Origin: Myxococcus stipitatus
Lineage (GTDB): Bacteria > Myxococcota > Myxococcia > Myxococcales > Myxococcaceae
Direction: 5' to 3'
Assembly: GCF_037414475.1 (NCBI RefSeq)
Contig: NZ_CP147913.1
Span: 2,728,001 to 2,792,000 of the forward strand
DNA: 64,000 nt
The notes under the pieces were generated by a model. That model had not been told where the DNA came from and made no database searches. It saw only the letters and a list, made by a program, of their open reading frames with translations. Below, piece by piece: positions 15,913 through 27,367 of this stretch; positions within the stretch are counted from its first letter, which is position 1; each line of letters starts with the position of its first letter. The position numbers were made by a program, and so were the translations under genes.

Positions 15913-18288
15913 TCAGCGCTTGAGGTTGCGGAACGGGTTGTTGAACGGCTCCGGCCCCTTCTTGTCCTTCTCGCCCGAACCGGAGGAGGAGCCCGAGCGC
16001 GCGCCGCCTTGCTGTTGCGGAGGTCCGCTGGGGCGCGAGCCCGAAGCGCCCTTGCTGCCTCCACCACCGCGGTCCGTCATCCGCGCCGCCCCCGTCGCGC
16101 CGCCCACCGCGGGACGTCCCGAAGGCTGCGGTGCCCCACCCTCCTGGGCCGCGCGCACGGACAGCGCCAGGCGCTTGCGAGCCAGGTCCACGCTGAGCAC
16201 ACGCACCGTCAGCCGGTCCCCCACCTTCACCACCTCGGAGGGGTCCTTCACGAACTTCGTGGAGATTTGCGACACGTGCACCAGGCCGTCCTGGTGCACC
16301 CCCACGTCGACGAAGGCACCAAAGGCCGTGACGTTCGTCACCACGCCCTGGAGCACCATGCCCTCCTTCACGTCCTCCAGCGTGCGCAGGTCATCGCGCA
16401 TCGCCGGAGCGGTGAAGTCACCGCGCGGGTCGCGGCTCGGCTTCTCCAGCTCCGCGAGGATGTCCTTCAGCGTCATCTCACCCAGGTCCGGCCCCAGGTA
16501 GCGCTTGGGGTCTATCTTCCGCACCAGCGCCGCGTTGCCCACGAGCGCGCGCACGTCCACGCCCAGGTCCTTCGCCATGCGCTCCACCACCGCATAGCGC
16601 TCCGGATGCACGGCGCTCGAGTCCAGCGGCTCCGGGCCATTCACCCGCAAGAAGCCCGCCGCCTGCTCGAACGTCTTCGGCCCCAGCCCGCTCACCTTCA
16701 GCAGCTCCCGCCGCGTGGTGAAGCGCCCCTTCGAGGCCCGGTGCGCCACCAGCTTCTTCGCCAGCGACGGCCCCACGCCAGACACGTGCTCCAACAGCTG
16801 CGGCGACGCGGTGTTCACATCCACGCCCACCGCGTTCACACACGAGTCCACCACCTCGCCCAGCTTCTTCTTCAAGAGCCCCTGGTCGACATCGTGCTGG
16901 TACTGACCGACGCCGATGCTCTTCGGGTCGATCTTCACCAGCTCCGCCAGCGGGTCCTGCAACCGCCGGCCGATCGACACCGCGCCACGCAAGCTGACGT
17001 CCAGGTCCGGGAACTCGTCGCGAGCCACCTCCGACGCCGAGTAGATGGACGCGCCCTGCTCGCTCACCGACACCACCGGCACCTGCACCCCCAGGGCCTT
17101 GAGCGTGTCGCGCACGAAGGTCTCCGCCTCGCGGCTGCCCGTGCCGTTGCCCACGGCAATCAGCTCCGGCTTGTGCTTCTGCACCACCGCGACCAGCAGC
17201 TTCGCGGCGCGCACACGCTCCTCCGCGCTCCGCTCCGAGTACAGCGTCAACGTCTCCGCCACGCTGCCCGTGTTGTCCAGCATCGCCAGCTTGATGCCCG
17301 TGCGAAGCCCCGGGTCCAGCGCCAGCACCGCGCGAGCCCCCGCCGGCGCAGTCAGCAGCAGGTGCCGCAGGTTCTCACCGAAGACACCGGTGGCGCCCTT
17401 GTCCGCGCGCTCCTTCAGCTCCGCGCGCAGCTCCGACTCCAGCGACGGCCCCATCAGCCGGTCCCAACCATCCTCCACCGCCGCCCGCAGCTCCTGGGCG
17501 AACAGCGACTGCGGCCGAGTCACCACCCGACCCGCGAGCAGCGCCTTCACCTCGTCATCCGGCATGTTGAGCTTCACCTTCAACACGCCCTCCTCCTCAC
17601 CGCGCAGCAACGCCAGCACGCGGTGGGACGGGGCCTGCGACAGCGGCTCCTCGTGGCCGTAGTAGTTCTCGAACTTGGTGGGCTCGCCCTTCTTCGCGGG
17701 CACCACGTCCGAGCGCAGCGTGCCCCGCTTCGCACACACCTCGCGAGACTCTCGCCGCAGCCCCGCGTCCTCGCTCATCCGCTCCGCGCAGATGTCGCGA
17801 GCCCCCGCCAGCGCCGCCGCCAGGTCCGGCACGTCCTTCTCCGCGTTGACGAACGCACGCACCTTCGCGTCCGCGTCCTCGCCGCGCTTGCCCTCCTGCT
17901 TCCACAGCAGGTCCGCCAGCGGCTCCAGACCGCGCTCGCGGGCGATGGCCGCGCGCGTGCGGCGCTTGGGACGGTACGGCAGATACAGGTCCTCCAGCTC
18001 GGTGCGTGTCTTCGCCGACTTGAGCGCCTTGGCCAGCTCCGGCGTCAACTTCCCCTGCTCCTCCACGGAGCGCAGAATCGTGTCGCGGCGCGAGTCCAGC
18101 TCCGCGCGCTCGGTGGCCCGGTCCAGGATGGTCTGGATTTGAACCTCGTCCAGCCCTCCGGTGACTTCCTTCCGGTAACGAGCGATGAAGGGAACGGTGG
18201 CTCCGTCGGCGTTCAGCGCCAGGGTGCGGTCCACCTGCTCGGGCTTGAGACCCAGCTCCTGTGACAGCTCAGCGGCGTAGGCGTGCAT
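15913..18288 (-). CDS. tex: Tex-family S1 RNA-binding transcription accessory protein
   Basis: 791 residues. The order is that of Tex: N-terminal helical region with VPFIARYRKEVTG and LPYRPKRRTRA, a YqgF/RNase H-like domain (LALDPGLRTGIKLA, VGNGTGSREAE), helix-hairpin-helix repeats (VGVDVNTASPQLLEHVSGVG, KVSGLGPKTFEQAAGFLR), and an S1 domain (EGMVLQGVVTNVTAFGAFVD). A Gly/Ser/Gln-rich low-complexity tail of about 70 residues ends NNPFRNLKR; tails vary between species. Tex binds RNA and associates with the transcription machinery. The ATG at 18288 matches the family start. Confidence 0.95.
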   Translation of the reverse strand: MHAYAAELSQELGLKPEQVDRTLALNADGATVPFIARYRKEVTGGLDEVQIQTILDRATERAELDSRRDTILRSVEEQGKLTPELAKALKSAKTRTELEDLYLPYRPKRRTRAAIARERGLEPLADLLWKQEGKRGEDADAKVRAFVNAEKDVPDLAAALAGARDICAERMSEDAGLRRESREVCAKRGTLRSDVVPAKKGEPTKFENYYGHEEPLSQAPSHRVLALLRGEEEGVLKVKLNMPDDEVKALLAGRVVTRPQSLFAQELRAAVEDGWDRLMGPSLESELRAELKERADKGATGVFGENLRHLLLTAPAGARAVLALDPGLRTGIKLAMLDNTGSVAETLTLYSERSAEERVRAAKLLVAVVQKHKPELIAVGNGTGSREAETFVRDTLKALGVQVPVVSVSEQGASIYSASEVARDEFPDLDVSLRGAVSIGRRLQDPLAELVKIDPKSIGVGQYQHDVDQGLLKKKLGEVVDSCVNAVGVDVNTASPQLLEHVSGVGPSLAKKLVAHRASKGRFTTRRELLKVSGLGPKTFEQAAGFLRVNGPEPLDSSAVHPERYAVVERMAKDLGVDVRALVGNAALVRKIDPKRYLGPDLGEMTLKDILAELEKPSRDPRGDFTAPAMRDDLRTLEDVKEGMVLQGVVTNVTAFGAFVDVGVHQDGLVHVSQISTKFVKDPSEVVKVGDRLTVRVLSVDLARKRLALSVRAAQEGGAPQPSGRPAVGGATGAARMTDRGGGGSKGASGSRPSGPPQQQGGARSGSSSGSGEKDKKGPEPFNNPFRNLKR

Positions 18289-18333
18289 GACGCCGCTTCT
18301 ATAACCCGGCCCCCACGCGGCTCCCAGCGCACG

Positions 18334-18867
18334 TCACCCGCGCTGACGCCCCGTCCACTCCGAGCGCAACAGGCCCCAGAATTGCTGGTCCTTGCGCTCA
18401 CCTCTCAACACGGCGTGGGCACGCATCGTCCCCTCCAGCGTGAAGCCCACCTTGCGCGCCAGCCCCTGCGACGCCTGGTTCTCCGACAGCGTCGTCAGCC
18501 ACAGCCGCTGGAGGAACGGCAGCGAGAAGAGCTGGTCCAACATCAGGCCCACCGCGCGAGAGCCCAGCCCGCGCCCGTGGTGCGCCTCGTCCATCATGTA
18601 GCCCAGCTGCGCCCGCCCCTGCTCCCGCGACACGTCCCGCGCGGACACCGTGCCCACCCACTGGCCCTCGTACCGCGCGAACCAACGAAACCCCTTCGCG
18701 CGCGGGTCCGTCAGCGCCCCCGCCTCCAGGATGCGCTTCAACAGCGTCTCCTGGGTGTCGTCATCGGTGTCCACGTAGCGGCGCGCGGAGGCCTGCGCGC
18801 GCAGGGCCCGCCAGTAGTCCACATGCTCGGGCCGCGCGGGAACCAGGTGCAGGTCGGAGGGGCTCAT
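18334..18867 (-). CDS. GNAT-family N-acetyltransferase
   Basis: 177 residues with the RimJ/RimL-type GNAT pattern: a beta strand ending GTVSARDVS, the acetyl-CoA loop region HHGRGLGSRAVGLML (R/Q-x-x-G-x-G/A), and the later LSENQASQGLARKVGFTLEGTMRAHAVLRG segment typical of this subgroup. It probably acetylates an amino group on a protein or small molecule; the substrate is unknown. It lies 45 bases upstream of tex in the same direction and could be cotranscribed with it. Confidence 0.88.
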   Translation of the reverse strand: MSPSDLHLVPARPEHVDYWRALRAQASARRYVDTDDDTQETLLKRILEAGALTDPRAKGFRWFARYEGQWVGTVSARDVSREQGRAQLGYMMDEAHHGRGLGSRAVGLMLDQLFSLPFLQRLWLTTLSENQASQGLARKVGFTLEGTMRAHAVLRGERKDQQFWGLLRSEWTGRQRG

Positions 18868-18920
18868 GGCCCTGGGACCATAGGCCCCTGTCTTGGGGAT
18901 TCAAGGCCGGAGTACAACGA

Positions 18921-18960
18921 GGGCCGCCACCGGAGAAGCACTCGGCTTCCGGCGCGGCCC
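18921..18960 (-). terminator. Hairpin terminator after the PhoD-type phosphatase
   Basis: GGGCCGC (18921-18927) pairs with GCGGCCC (18954-18960), with inner CCGG/CCGG and AAGC/GCTT pairs and small bulges. It begins about 48 bases past the phosphatase stop codon. Confidence 0.6.
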
Positions 18961-19007
18961 TCGAGTGACTCCCCGGACACGGGCCCGGGGAGCACGTCCT
19001 TTGCGGC

Positions 19008-21161
19008 TTACAGCTTGGTGATGGCCCCGTGGGTGACGCGGAAGTCCACGCGCGTGAAGCGCGCATCCAGCTCCGCGTCCGTCTTGAGCGAGTAGTCCTT
19101 CACCACCTCGGTGCTGGGGATGAGGTGGTAGGAGGCCAGCGCCTCGTTGCCCTTGAGCTCCAGAATCACGAAGCCGTGCGCGTCACCATTCACGAAGCGC
19201 ATGCCCGGGTTGCCGGCGGCCAGCGACTCGTTGAGCTCCGCGACGACGTACCGGTGCACGGCGCTGCCCTGCAGATAACCCGCGCCGATGACGGCCTTGC
19301 CCGCCAGCTCCTTGATGGAGCCGGACGAAATCGCGGGCGTCGTCAACGTGGGCACGCCGCCCTCCACCGACGCGAAGGACGCGTGGATGTCGCCGGAGAT
19401 GAACAGCGCGTTCTGCACCTGGTTGTCCCGGATGAACTTCAACAGCTCCTGCTTCTTGGTGGGGAAGCCGTCCCACTGGTCCGCGTTGAAGTAGAACGTC
19501 TGGCGCAGCGTGGGGTCCGGGATGTCCATCTTCTGGGACAGGTCGAACACCATGGACGTCATCGACACGGAGCTGACGACAATCTTCCAGGTGTTGGTCG
19601 CCTTGAGCTGGTTCTGGAGCCACGCCTGCTGCGCCTGGCCCAGCGCGTCCTCGGAGGCGCCGCGCGAGCCCGCGTAGCGGATGGCCGCGAACAGGTCGAA
19701 GATGGGCTTCACGACGATGTAGCGCGAGCCCTGGATGCCGAACAGCCCGGCCTTGCCCATGTGCACATAGGCCAGACCGCGAGGCGCTCCCGCCGTGGGA
19801 ATCAGCGGAATCGCCGGCGCACCCGCCGCCACCCGCGCCGCGTTCACCTTCTGCAGCACCTGGTTGATGTAGAAGAGCGCCTGGCCCTCCTTCACCCACA
19901 CCTGGGCCTTCTCCGTCGCGTCGCCCTGCGTGAGGCCCGCCTTCGTCGCCTCCGCCACGTACGCGCCCACCAGCGCGGCCTTCTGCGCCGCGAACTCCGG
20001 CGCGTCGATGTTCACGTACGCGAACGTCTCCGTCTGCAAGAGCCCCTGCACCTGCGGCGGCAGGCCCGGGAGCACCGTGGCCAGCACCTCCGCCGTCACC
20101 GCCACGCGGCCCGGGTATGCGTCCTCGGGGATGAGGTGGTCCGGACGGAAGGTGCGGAAGTCGGACACCGCCATCTTCAGGTTCTTGCCGAACTCGAAGT
20201 CCCGGTAGATGAGCGTGTTCGGGTACACCGGCGCGGAGGCCACGTCGATGGCGCCCTCGCCCGCCTGCGTGTTGTCCAGGGGGAGGTACTCGAAGAAGGC
20301 GCGCTCGGAGTTCTTCTTGCGCTCCACCTGCAGCTCCGCCGCGCGGCCATCCGTGTACGTCGCGTTGGGGCCCCAGTTGTCGTCGGAGAACTCGTGGTCG
20401 TCCCACATGACGATGAACGGGTAGCGCTCATGCACCTGCTGGATGACCTTGTCCGAGCGGATGGCCTTGTAGATGTCGCGATAGTTGGACAGCGAGTTGG
20501 CCGCGTAGAAGGCCATCAGGCCCGTGCCGTGCTTGAGCGCCGACTCCGGCTCGCTGAACTCGATGGAGCGCGTCGACGTCGGCGTCTGGAACGACGAGTC
20601 GCCCGTCGTCTCGTAGATGTAGTCGCCGAGGAACACGACGAAGTCCAGGTCCTCGTCCAGCTTCAGCAGCTTCAGCCACGAGTTGTAGTACCGGCCGATG
20701 TAGTCCTGGCAGCTGGCGAAGGCGAACTTCACCGAGACGTCATCACCCGCCGCCGGGGCCGTGCGCGTGCGGCCGAGCGCCGTCGAGTACGTCTCCCCGC
20801 CCTTCTCGAAGGTGAAGCGGTAGTAGTACGTCGTGCGCGCCGACAGGTTCGTCACCTTCACCTTCAGCGCGTGGTCATTGGAGGCCAGCGCAGTGAAGCG
20901 CTTGTCCAGCACGCGGCTGCTGAACTCCTTGTTCGTGGACACCTCCAGCCGCACCTGCGTGTCCGCGCCCGCGTTGTCCGGGTCCACCGCGCGCACCCAG
21001 AGCACCACGCTGTCCGGCCTCGGGTCTCCCGAGCAGATGGACTGCGGGAAGTACTTCGAACCGTCTTGTGACGACTCCTCCTCGGAACATCCAAACGAGG
21101 TGCTTGCCGCGACGGCAACCACGGCCTGCAAGAAGCTGCGACGATTCAATCTGTCGAACAA
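19008..21161 (-). CDS. phoD: PhoD-type alkaline phosphatase/phosphodiesterase, Tat-exported lipoprotein
   Basis: 717 residues from a TTG start at 21161 that has GGAG 8 bases upstream. The resulting N-terminus has the twin-arginine motif NRRSFLQ, a hydrophobic core, then a lipobox-like SFGC, so a Tat-exported lipoprotein is likely. Next come a PhoD N-terminal Ig-like domain (WVRAVD, TTYYYRFTF) and the metallophosphatase core (FASCQDY, FLGDYIYE, MWDDHEFSDDNWG, ISGDIHASF). These are Ca/Fe phosphodiesterase motifs. A longer in-frame start 28 residues upstream would bury the Tat motif. An insert of about 120 residues after RPDHLIPEDAYPG is rich in Ala/Gln. It probably scavenges phosphate from diesters in the envelope. 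Confidence 0.88.
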   Translation of the reverse strand: MFDRLNRRSFLQAVVAVAASTSFGCSEEESSQDGSKYFPQSICSGDPRPDSVVLWVRAVDPDNAGADTQVRLEVSTNKEFSSRVLDKRFTALASNDHALKVKVTNLSARTTYYYRFTFEKGGETYSTALGRTRTAPAAGDDVSVKFAFASCQDYIGRYYNSWLKLLKLDEDLDFVVFLGDYIYETTGDSSFQTPTSTRSIEFSEPESALKHGTGLMAFYAANSLSNYRDIYKAIRSDKVIQQVHERYPFIVMWDDHEFSDDNWGPNATYTDGRAAELQVERKKNSERAFFEYLPLDNTQAGEGAIDVASAPVYPNTLIYRDFEFGKNLKMAVSDFRTFRPDHLIPEDAYPGRVAVTAEVLATVLPGLPPQVQGLLQTETFAYVNIDAPEFAAQKAALVGAYVAEATKAGLTQGDATEKAQVWVKEGQALFYINQVLQKVNAARVAAGAPAIPLIPTAGAPRGLAYVHMGKAGLFGIQGSRYIVVKPIFDLFAAIRYAGSRGASEDALGQAQQAWLQNQLKATNTWKIVVSSVSMTSMVFDLSQKMDIPDPTLRQTFYFNADQWDGFPTKKQELLKFIRDNQVQNALFISGDIHASFASVEGGVPTLTTPAISSGSIKELAGKAVIGAGYLQGSAVHRYVVAELNESLAAGNPGMRFVNGDAHGFVILELKGNEALASYHLIPSTEVVKDYSLKTDAELDARFTRVDFRVTHGAITKL

Positions 21162-21320
21162 GGCGAGACTCCGAAAGAGTGGGCACGGCTGAAGACCGGC
21201 GCGCGCGAGTCTAAAGCCCTCTTCCACCCCTCTGGAAACATCCACGCCACGCCCTCTTCACAACGCGGCGTGTCAGCACTCGTGGCCGCACTCCACCCGT
21301 GCCGACCGCGTGAAAAACAA

Positions 21321-21351
21321 CGGGGCCGTCCTGCATTGGAGGACAGCCCCG
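21321..21351 (-). terminator. Intrinsic terminator of recA
   Basis: CGGGGC-c-GTCCT pairs with AGGAC-a-GCCCCG across a 7-base loop. On the minus strand it is followed by TTGTTTTTC, a U-rich run, making this one of the few textbook intrinsic terminators in the window. Confidence 0.8.
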
Positions 21352-21410
21352 GAGAGCTTGAGGGCACTCGAGCGAGGGGTTCGTGGGAACCCCTCACGCG
21401 CGGCCCGCGG

Positions 21411-22499
21411 CTACTTCACGGCCTTCACGCGCTGGCGCTTCTCGCTGGCGCCCTCGGCGGGGGCCTCTTCCGCGGCGGGGGCCGGCGCGGCAGCGCCCTT
21501 GGTGATGCCGTACTTCTCCAGCACCTGGGCCTCGATGGCCCGCGACACCTCCGGGTGCTCCTTGAGGTAGTCCTTGGCGTTCTCCCGGCCCTGGCCGATG
21601 CGCTCACCGTTGAAGGAGAACCAGCTGCCGCTCTTCTCCACGATGTTGTCGTTCGAGGCCAGGTCGATGAGGTCTCCCTCACGCGAGATGCCCGTGCCGT
21701 ACATGATGTCGAACTCGACCTCCTTGAACGGAGGCGCGACCTTGTTCTTCACCACCTTCACGCGCGTGCGGCTGCCCACCACGTTCTCGCCGTTCTTGAT
21801 GGCGCCGATGCGGCGGATGTCCAGGCGCTGGGACGCGTAGAACTTCAGCGCGTTGCCGCCCGTGGTCGTCTCCGGGTTGCCGAACATCACGCCAATCTTC
21901 ATGCGGATCTGGTTGATGAAGATGACGCACGTCTGGCTCTTGGCGATGGTGCCCGTGAGCTTGCGCAGCGCCTGGCTCATGAGGCGCGCCTGCACGCCCA
22001 TGTGCGCATCGCCCATCTCACCCTCGAGTTCCGCCTTGGGAACGAGGGCGGCCACGGAGTCGACCACCAGCACGTCGATGGCGCCGGAGCGAACGAGCAT
22101 CTCCGCGATTTCGAGCGCCTGCTCACCGGTGTCCGGCTGGCTCAGGAGCAGGTCGTCGGTGCGCACGCCCAGCTTGCGCGCGTAGCCCACGTCCAGCGCG
22201 TGCTCGGCGTCCACGTAGCCGCAGATGCCACCGCGCTTCTGCGCCTCGGCCACGATGTGGAGACACAGCGTCGTCTTGCCGGAGGATTCCGGTCCGAAAA
22301 TCTCGATGATTCGGCCCTTGGGAACACCGCCCACGCCCAGGGCGATGTCCAAGGAAATCGAGCCCGTCGAAATGGCCTGCACGTCGCGCATCAGCGGCTC
22401 GTCGTTGCCGAGCCGCATGATCGAACCCTTACCGAACTGGCGCTCCACCGCGGACATCGCCAGCTCGATCGCCTTTTCCTTCTCTTGATTCACGGCCAT
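21411..22499 (-). CDS. recA: Recombinase A
   Basis: 362 residues. The Walker A loop [18 protein letters not shown], the L1 region [20 protein letters not shown] and [16 protein letters not shown] (L2) are all intact. The protein ends in an Ala/Pro/Glu-rich tail (from about residue 332). It catalyses homologous pairing and stimulates LexA self-cleavage. The ATG at 22499 has AGGAG upstream. M. xanthus carries two recA genes; length and tail are closer to the longer one, but that assignment is tentative. A LexA-type operator lies 41 bases upstream and a U-tailed terminator follows the gene. Confidence 0.97.
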   Translation of the reverse strand: MAVNQEKEKAIELAMSAVERQFGKGSIMRLGNDEPLMRDVQAISTGSISLDIALGVGGVPKGRIIEIFGPESSGKTTLCLHIVAEAQKRGGICGYVDAEHALDVGYARKLGVRTDDLLLSQPDTGEQALEIAEMLVRSGAIDVLVVDSVAALVPKAELEGEMGDAHMGVQARLMSQALRKLTGTIAKSQTCVIFINQIRMKIGVMFGNPETTTGGNALKFYASQRLDIRRIGAIKNGENVVGSRTRVKVVKNKVAPPFKEVEFDIMYGTGISREGDLIDLASNDNIVEKSGSWFSFNGERIGQGRENAKDYLKEHPEVSRAIEAQVLEKYGITKGAAAPAPAAEEAPAEGASEKRQRVKAVK

Positions 22500-22539
22500 T
22501 TCTCTTGAGCTCCTTGTATTGGCGAGCCACCCCGGCTCA

Positions 22540-22556
22540 CCTGAACGCGCTTTTAG
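22540..22556 (-). promoter_or_regulatory. LexA box upstream of recA
   Basis: On the coding strand of recA the site reads CTAAAAGCGCGTTCAGG. It fits every position of the Myxococcus xanthus LexA consensus as I remember it, CTRHAMRYBYGTTCAGS. It sits 41-57 bases before the recA start codon, where a repressor would block transcription. Confidence 0.75.
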
Positions 22557-22612
22557 TACGCGATGGGTAGACCCTAGTCCACCCCTCTGACATCCGTGCC
22601 GAGTTCTACCGG

Positions 22613-23386
22613 TCAGCTCTCGCGGAAGGACGCCAGGAGGGCGGCCACCAGGCCTGCCACACCGACCCACAGGCCCCCCTGCACACCCCAGTTCCCCAGG
22701 GCCAGCAGCAGCGAATAGCCCGACACGAGGGCGATCAGTCCCAGGCCCACGCGGTACACGGGAGTGCGGGGCGGGGCAAGCAACAAGGCCAGGAGGGCCA
22801 GCACGCCCAGGCCCACCTGGAGGGTCAGCGTGCCGGGGGCCCGGCTGGGCAGCAGGATTTCCTCGAGCAGCTGCGCGGCGGCGCCACCCACGAACACCGT
22901 GGCCGTCACCCCAGGCCCGAAGTCGAGGGGGCCCTTGCGTCGCCGGGGCCGGGAGGAGGTGTTGGCGCGCAGGTGACTGAGGTCATCGGGCTCCACCTCC
23001 AGCGCGTATGGGAAGCCCAGGGACAAAAGCGCCTCCACCGCCACGGCCCGGCAGGAGCGCCCTTCGGCGTCCACCAGCCCCTCCAGCTTTCCGCCCGCGA
23101 GGAGCCGGTGCAGCGTGTCCGCCACCTGGCGCTCGCCTCCGCCGCTCGCGAACTGGGTCAGCACCTCGTTGAGCTTGCTCGCGGCCTCGGCCCGCTCAGG
23201 CTCGGGCGCCTTGAGGGCCTGCTCCACGCGGACCAGCACCGGCAGGGGCAGCTCCACCGGGGGCGTGCGCCGCGCCACGTGCTCGGGCGGGGGCGGCGCC
23301 CACGAGGCGAGGTCCGCTCGAAGCTCCTCGTCCAGCCGTTCGTCCAACCGGGACGTGGGAGGTGGTGTGCGCGTGGCGTCCGACAC
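22613..23386 (-). CDS. Membrane protein with N-terminal soluble domain, unknown function
   Basis: About 257 residues from the GTG at 23386; a TTG 12 residues upstream is the alternative, and neither has a clear ribosome binding site. The first 150 residues are soluble and helical ([35 protein letters not shown]). They are followed by a basic RPRRRKG stretch and four hydrophobic segments (about 165-182, 185-208, 212-232, 236-255). The end is close to recA, whose LexA box lies about 57 bases past this stop. I do not recognise the family. Confidence 0.65.
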   Translation of the reverse strand: MSDATRTPPPTSRLDERLDEELRADLASWAPPPPEHVARRTPPVELPLPVLVRVEQALKAPEPERAEAASKLNEVLTQFASGGGERQVADTLHRLLAGGKLEGLVDAEGRSCRAVAVEALLSLGFPYALEVEPDDLSHLRANTSSRPRRRKGPLDFGPGVTATVFVGGAAAQLLEEILLPSRAPGTLTLQVGLGVLALLALLLAPPRTPVYRVGLGLIALVSGYSLLLALGNWGVQGGLWVGVAGLVAALLASFRES

Positions 23387-23483
23387 GGGGCGACTGTATC
23401 CACGGTGCCGGGTGCGCTTCAAAGCGACGTCACCGACAACTTCACCCGGTGGACGGCAGGGCCACCGGTCAGGCCCGATGACA

Positions 23484-23518
23484 GAAGCCCGGGCCCCTCA
23501 TGAGGGAACCCGGGCTTC
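23484..23518 (-). terminator. Hairpin terminator after glmS
   Basis: GAAGCCCGGG and CCCGGGCTTC form a perfect 10-bp stem with a 15-base loop that itself contains the palindrome CCCTCATGAGGG. It lies about 35 bases past the glmS stop codon. Confidence 0.75.
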
Positions 23519-23552
23519 GAGCACTTCGCCGGCGTCCGCGGAAGACGAGCGG

Positions 23553-25388
<1,836 letters not shown>

Positions 25389-25453
25389 GTTCTGACCTCT
25401 CTCTCTCGCCCACGCCCGCCGGAGCAAACCGAGGGATACCCATCATTCTCCGA

Positions 25454-25475
25454 GGGGCGCCTGCCAGGCGGCCCC
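25454..25475 (-). terminator. Hairpin between glmU and glmS
   Basis: GGGGCGCCT and AGGCGGCCCC pair with one bulged base and a 3-base loop, about 23 bases after the glmU stop. It may attenuate or end the glmU transcript before glmS. Confidence 0.5.
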
Positions 25476-25498
25476 CCAAGCAATAGCCACGCCGGGAC

Positions 25499-26896
25499 TC
25501 AGGCGCCCTTCGCCGCGCGGCGCGCCTTCTTCGCGGCCACCCAGCCTTCCTTCGTCACCTGTGGCGCACGAGACACAGCGAGGCTCCCCGGAGGCACATT
25601 CTTGGTCACCGTCGTTCCCGCCCCCACGTAGGCCCCATCCCCCACCTTCACCGGCGCCACCAACTGAGTGTCCGAGCCGATGAAGACCCCATCCCCCAGC
25701 TCCGTGAGGCTCTTGTTCACCCCGTCATAGTTACAGGTGATGGTGCCCGCCCCCACGTTGCAGCCCGCGCCAATCTTCGCGTCCCCCAGGTACGTCAGGT
25801 GGTTGGCCTTGGTCCCCTTGCCGATGACCGCCTTCTTCGTCTCCACGAAGTTGCCGAGATGCACATCCTCGGCCAGCTCCGTTCCTGGACGCAGGCGAGC
25901 AAACGGGCCAATGACGTTCCGCACGCCCACCCTCGCCTCCTCCAGCACGGAGTAGGGCTTGAGCACGGAGCCATCCGCCACCGTGGAGGCGCTCACCACG
26001 CAGCCCGGGCCGATGACGACGTCCTGTCCGATGACGGAACCTGACATCAGCGTCACACCTGGGCCCACTTCCGTGTCGGCCCCCACCACCACGTCCTCTT
26101 CGATGAAGGTCGTGTCCGGGTCGACCAGCGTGACGCCCGCGCGCATGTGAGCCTCGTTGATGCGCCGCTGGAGCACCCGCGCCCGCGCGGCCAGCTCCAC
26201 CCGATCATTCACGCCCGCGGTCTCCGTGGCGTCCACGGCGACGCTTGCGACCTCGCCCTGCTTCGCCGCGAGCTCCACCAGGTCCGTCAGGTAGTACTCG
26301 CCCTGCGCATTGTTGGGTTTGATTTCGGCCAGGGCCTTCCAGAGGAAGGCCGCGTCGACGGAGTAGATGCCCGCGTTGCACTCGCGCACGGCGCGCTGCT
26401 CCGCCGTCGCGTCCTTCTGCTCCACCACGCGCACCACGCGGCCATTCTCGCGCAGCACGCGGCCGTAGCCGGTGGGGTCCTCCAGCACCGTGGTCACCAT
26501 CGCCAGCACCCCGCCCGACGCGTCGTGCGCGGACAGAAGCGCGGAGAGCGTCTCGCGGCGGAGCAGCGGCACGTCGCCGTAGAGGATGAGCACCCGGCCG
26601 GAGAACCCCTTCAGGGCCTCTTCCGCCGAGCGCACCGCGTCCGCCGTCCCCCGCTGCTCACGCTGGAGCGCGAAGCGCAGCGGCGCCTGTGGAAACAGGG
26701 CGCGCAGCTCCGTCTCCACCGCTTCCGCTTGATGGCCCACCACCGGCACCACCGACGTGGCACCGAGCTCGAGCGCTCGCTTGAGGGGATAGGCGCACAG
26801 GGGCTTTCCGAGGATGGCGTGAAGGACCTTGGCCTTCTTCGACTTCATCCGCGTGCCCTTGCCCGCACACAACACCACCGCCGACAGACCTGTCAT
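25499..26896 (-). CDS. glmU: Bifunctional UDP-GlcNAc pyrophosphorylase / GlcN-1-P acetyltransferase
   Basis: 465 residues. The N-terminal pyrophosphorylase domain opens with [18 protein letters not shown] and has YGDVPLL and GEYYLTDL. The C-terminal left-handed beta-helix has hexapeptide repeats ([44 protein letters not shown] with the acetyl-CoA region, [20 protein letters not shown]). It acetylates GlcN-1-P and joins it to UTP to form UDP-GlcNAc for peptidoglycan and LPS. It precedes glmS, so two steps of one pathway are adjacent. A 68-residue ORF sits 11 bases upstream. Confidence 0.96.
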   Translation of the reverse strand: MTGLSAVVLCAGKGTRMKSKKAKVLHAILGKPLCAYPLKRALELGATSVVPVVGHQAEAVETELRALFPQAPLRFALQREQRGTADAVRSAEEALKGFSGRVLILYGDVPLLRRETLSALLSAHDASGGVLAMVTTVLEDPTGYGRVLRENGRVVRVVEQKDATAEQRAVRECNAGIYSVDAAFLWKALAEIKPNNAQGEYYLTDLVELAAKQGEVASVAVDATETAGVNDRVELAARARVLQRRINEAHMRAGVTLVDPDTTFIEEDVVVGADTEVGPGVTLMSGSVIGQDVVIGPGCVVSASTVADGSVLKPYSVLEEARVGVRNVIGPFARLRPGTELAEDVHLGNFVETKKAVIGKGTKANHLTYLGDAKIGAGCNVGAGTITCNYDGVNKSLTELGDGVFIGSDTQLVAPVKVGDGAYVGAGTTVTKNVPPGSLAVSRAPQVTKEGWVAAKKARRAAKGA

Positions 26897-26907
26897 GCGG
26901 CGGAGGA

Positions 26908-27114
26908 TTAGGGACAGGGAATCGAGCCGTCAACCGCGCGCTGATCAGAACTCTCGGAGGTGTTCTCGGGTTGGGGCTTCGCGCTGACCGCCACACACAG
27001 CGCGTTGCTCTTCACCGTGATTCCAAACGTCGGCTTGAGGAAGAGCGTCACTCGTCCGGAGGGCGAAACCGACCCGGAGCGGGTCGCTTTATCGGATGAG
27101 ACCGGTGCGCTCAT
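26908..27114 (-). CDS. Small hypothetical protein upstream of glmU
   Basis: 68 residues beginning [13 protein letters not shown] well-placed GGGGGAG precedes the ATG, and the stop is 11 bases from glmU, so a shared transcript is plausible. The sequence is Ser/Thr-rich with no recognised motif. Codon use is less biased to G or C at third positions than in the neighbours, which weakens the case. An in-frame extension to 27276 exists but crosses the likely promoter region. Confidence 0.4.
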   Translation of the reverse strand: MSAPVSSDKATRSGSVSPSGRVTLFLKPTFGITVKSNALCVAVSAKPQPENTSESSDQRAVDGSIPCP

Positions 27115-27205
27115 TTGCTCCCCCAGTCGCGACTCATGATGGAGGGAGGATGCACCCTCCTGGAGAACAATCCAAGAGGAAAAGTTTTGCCGAGTTGAAA
27201 TCATG

Positions 27206-27312
27206 GTCCGCTGCGGACAGTTCGTGCATACCGGGAGAGGTGTAGTCGGACTGGCGTCCTCGAGTCCCGGCCCCAAAGTGTGGGTGATTGTCCGCCGGGT
27301 AACACATCACCC
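27206..27312. promoter_or_regulatory. Inverted repeats in the region between the small ORF and ggt
   Basis: The 253-base divergent gap holds GTCCGC-T-GCGGAC (27206-27218), a 13-bp palindrome, and GGGTGAT...ATCACCC (27282-27288 and 27306-27312), a 7-bp dyad with a 17-base spacer. Either may be an operator for ggt or for the leftward small ORF and glmU. No matching regulator can be named. Confidence 0.3.
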
Positions 27313-27367
27313 GCGACGAAGGCCAGCCTCAAGGTATTGATTGCACCTTCCCCAAGAGGTGGACCCC

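Noticed and set aside
15823-18264. An 813-codon open frame antisense to tex
   Set aside because: Composition of a shadow frame; tex on the other strand is unmistakable.
25389-25498. glmS ribozyme
   Set aside because: The gap before glmS is only 110 bases and shows a plain hairpin, not the ribozyme core.
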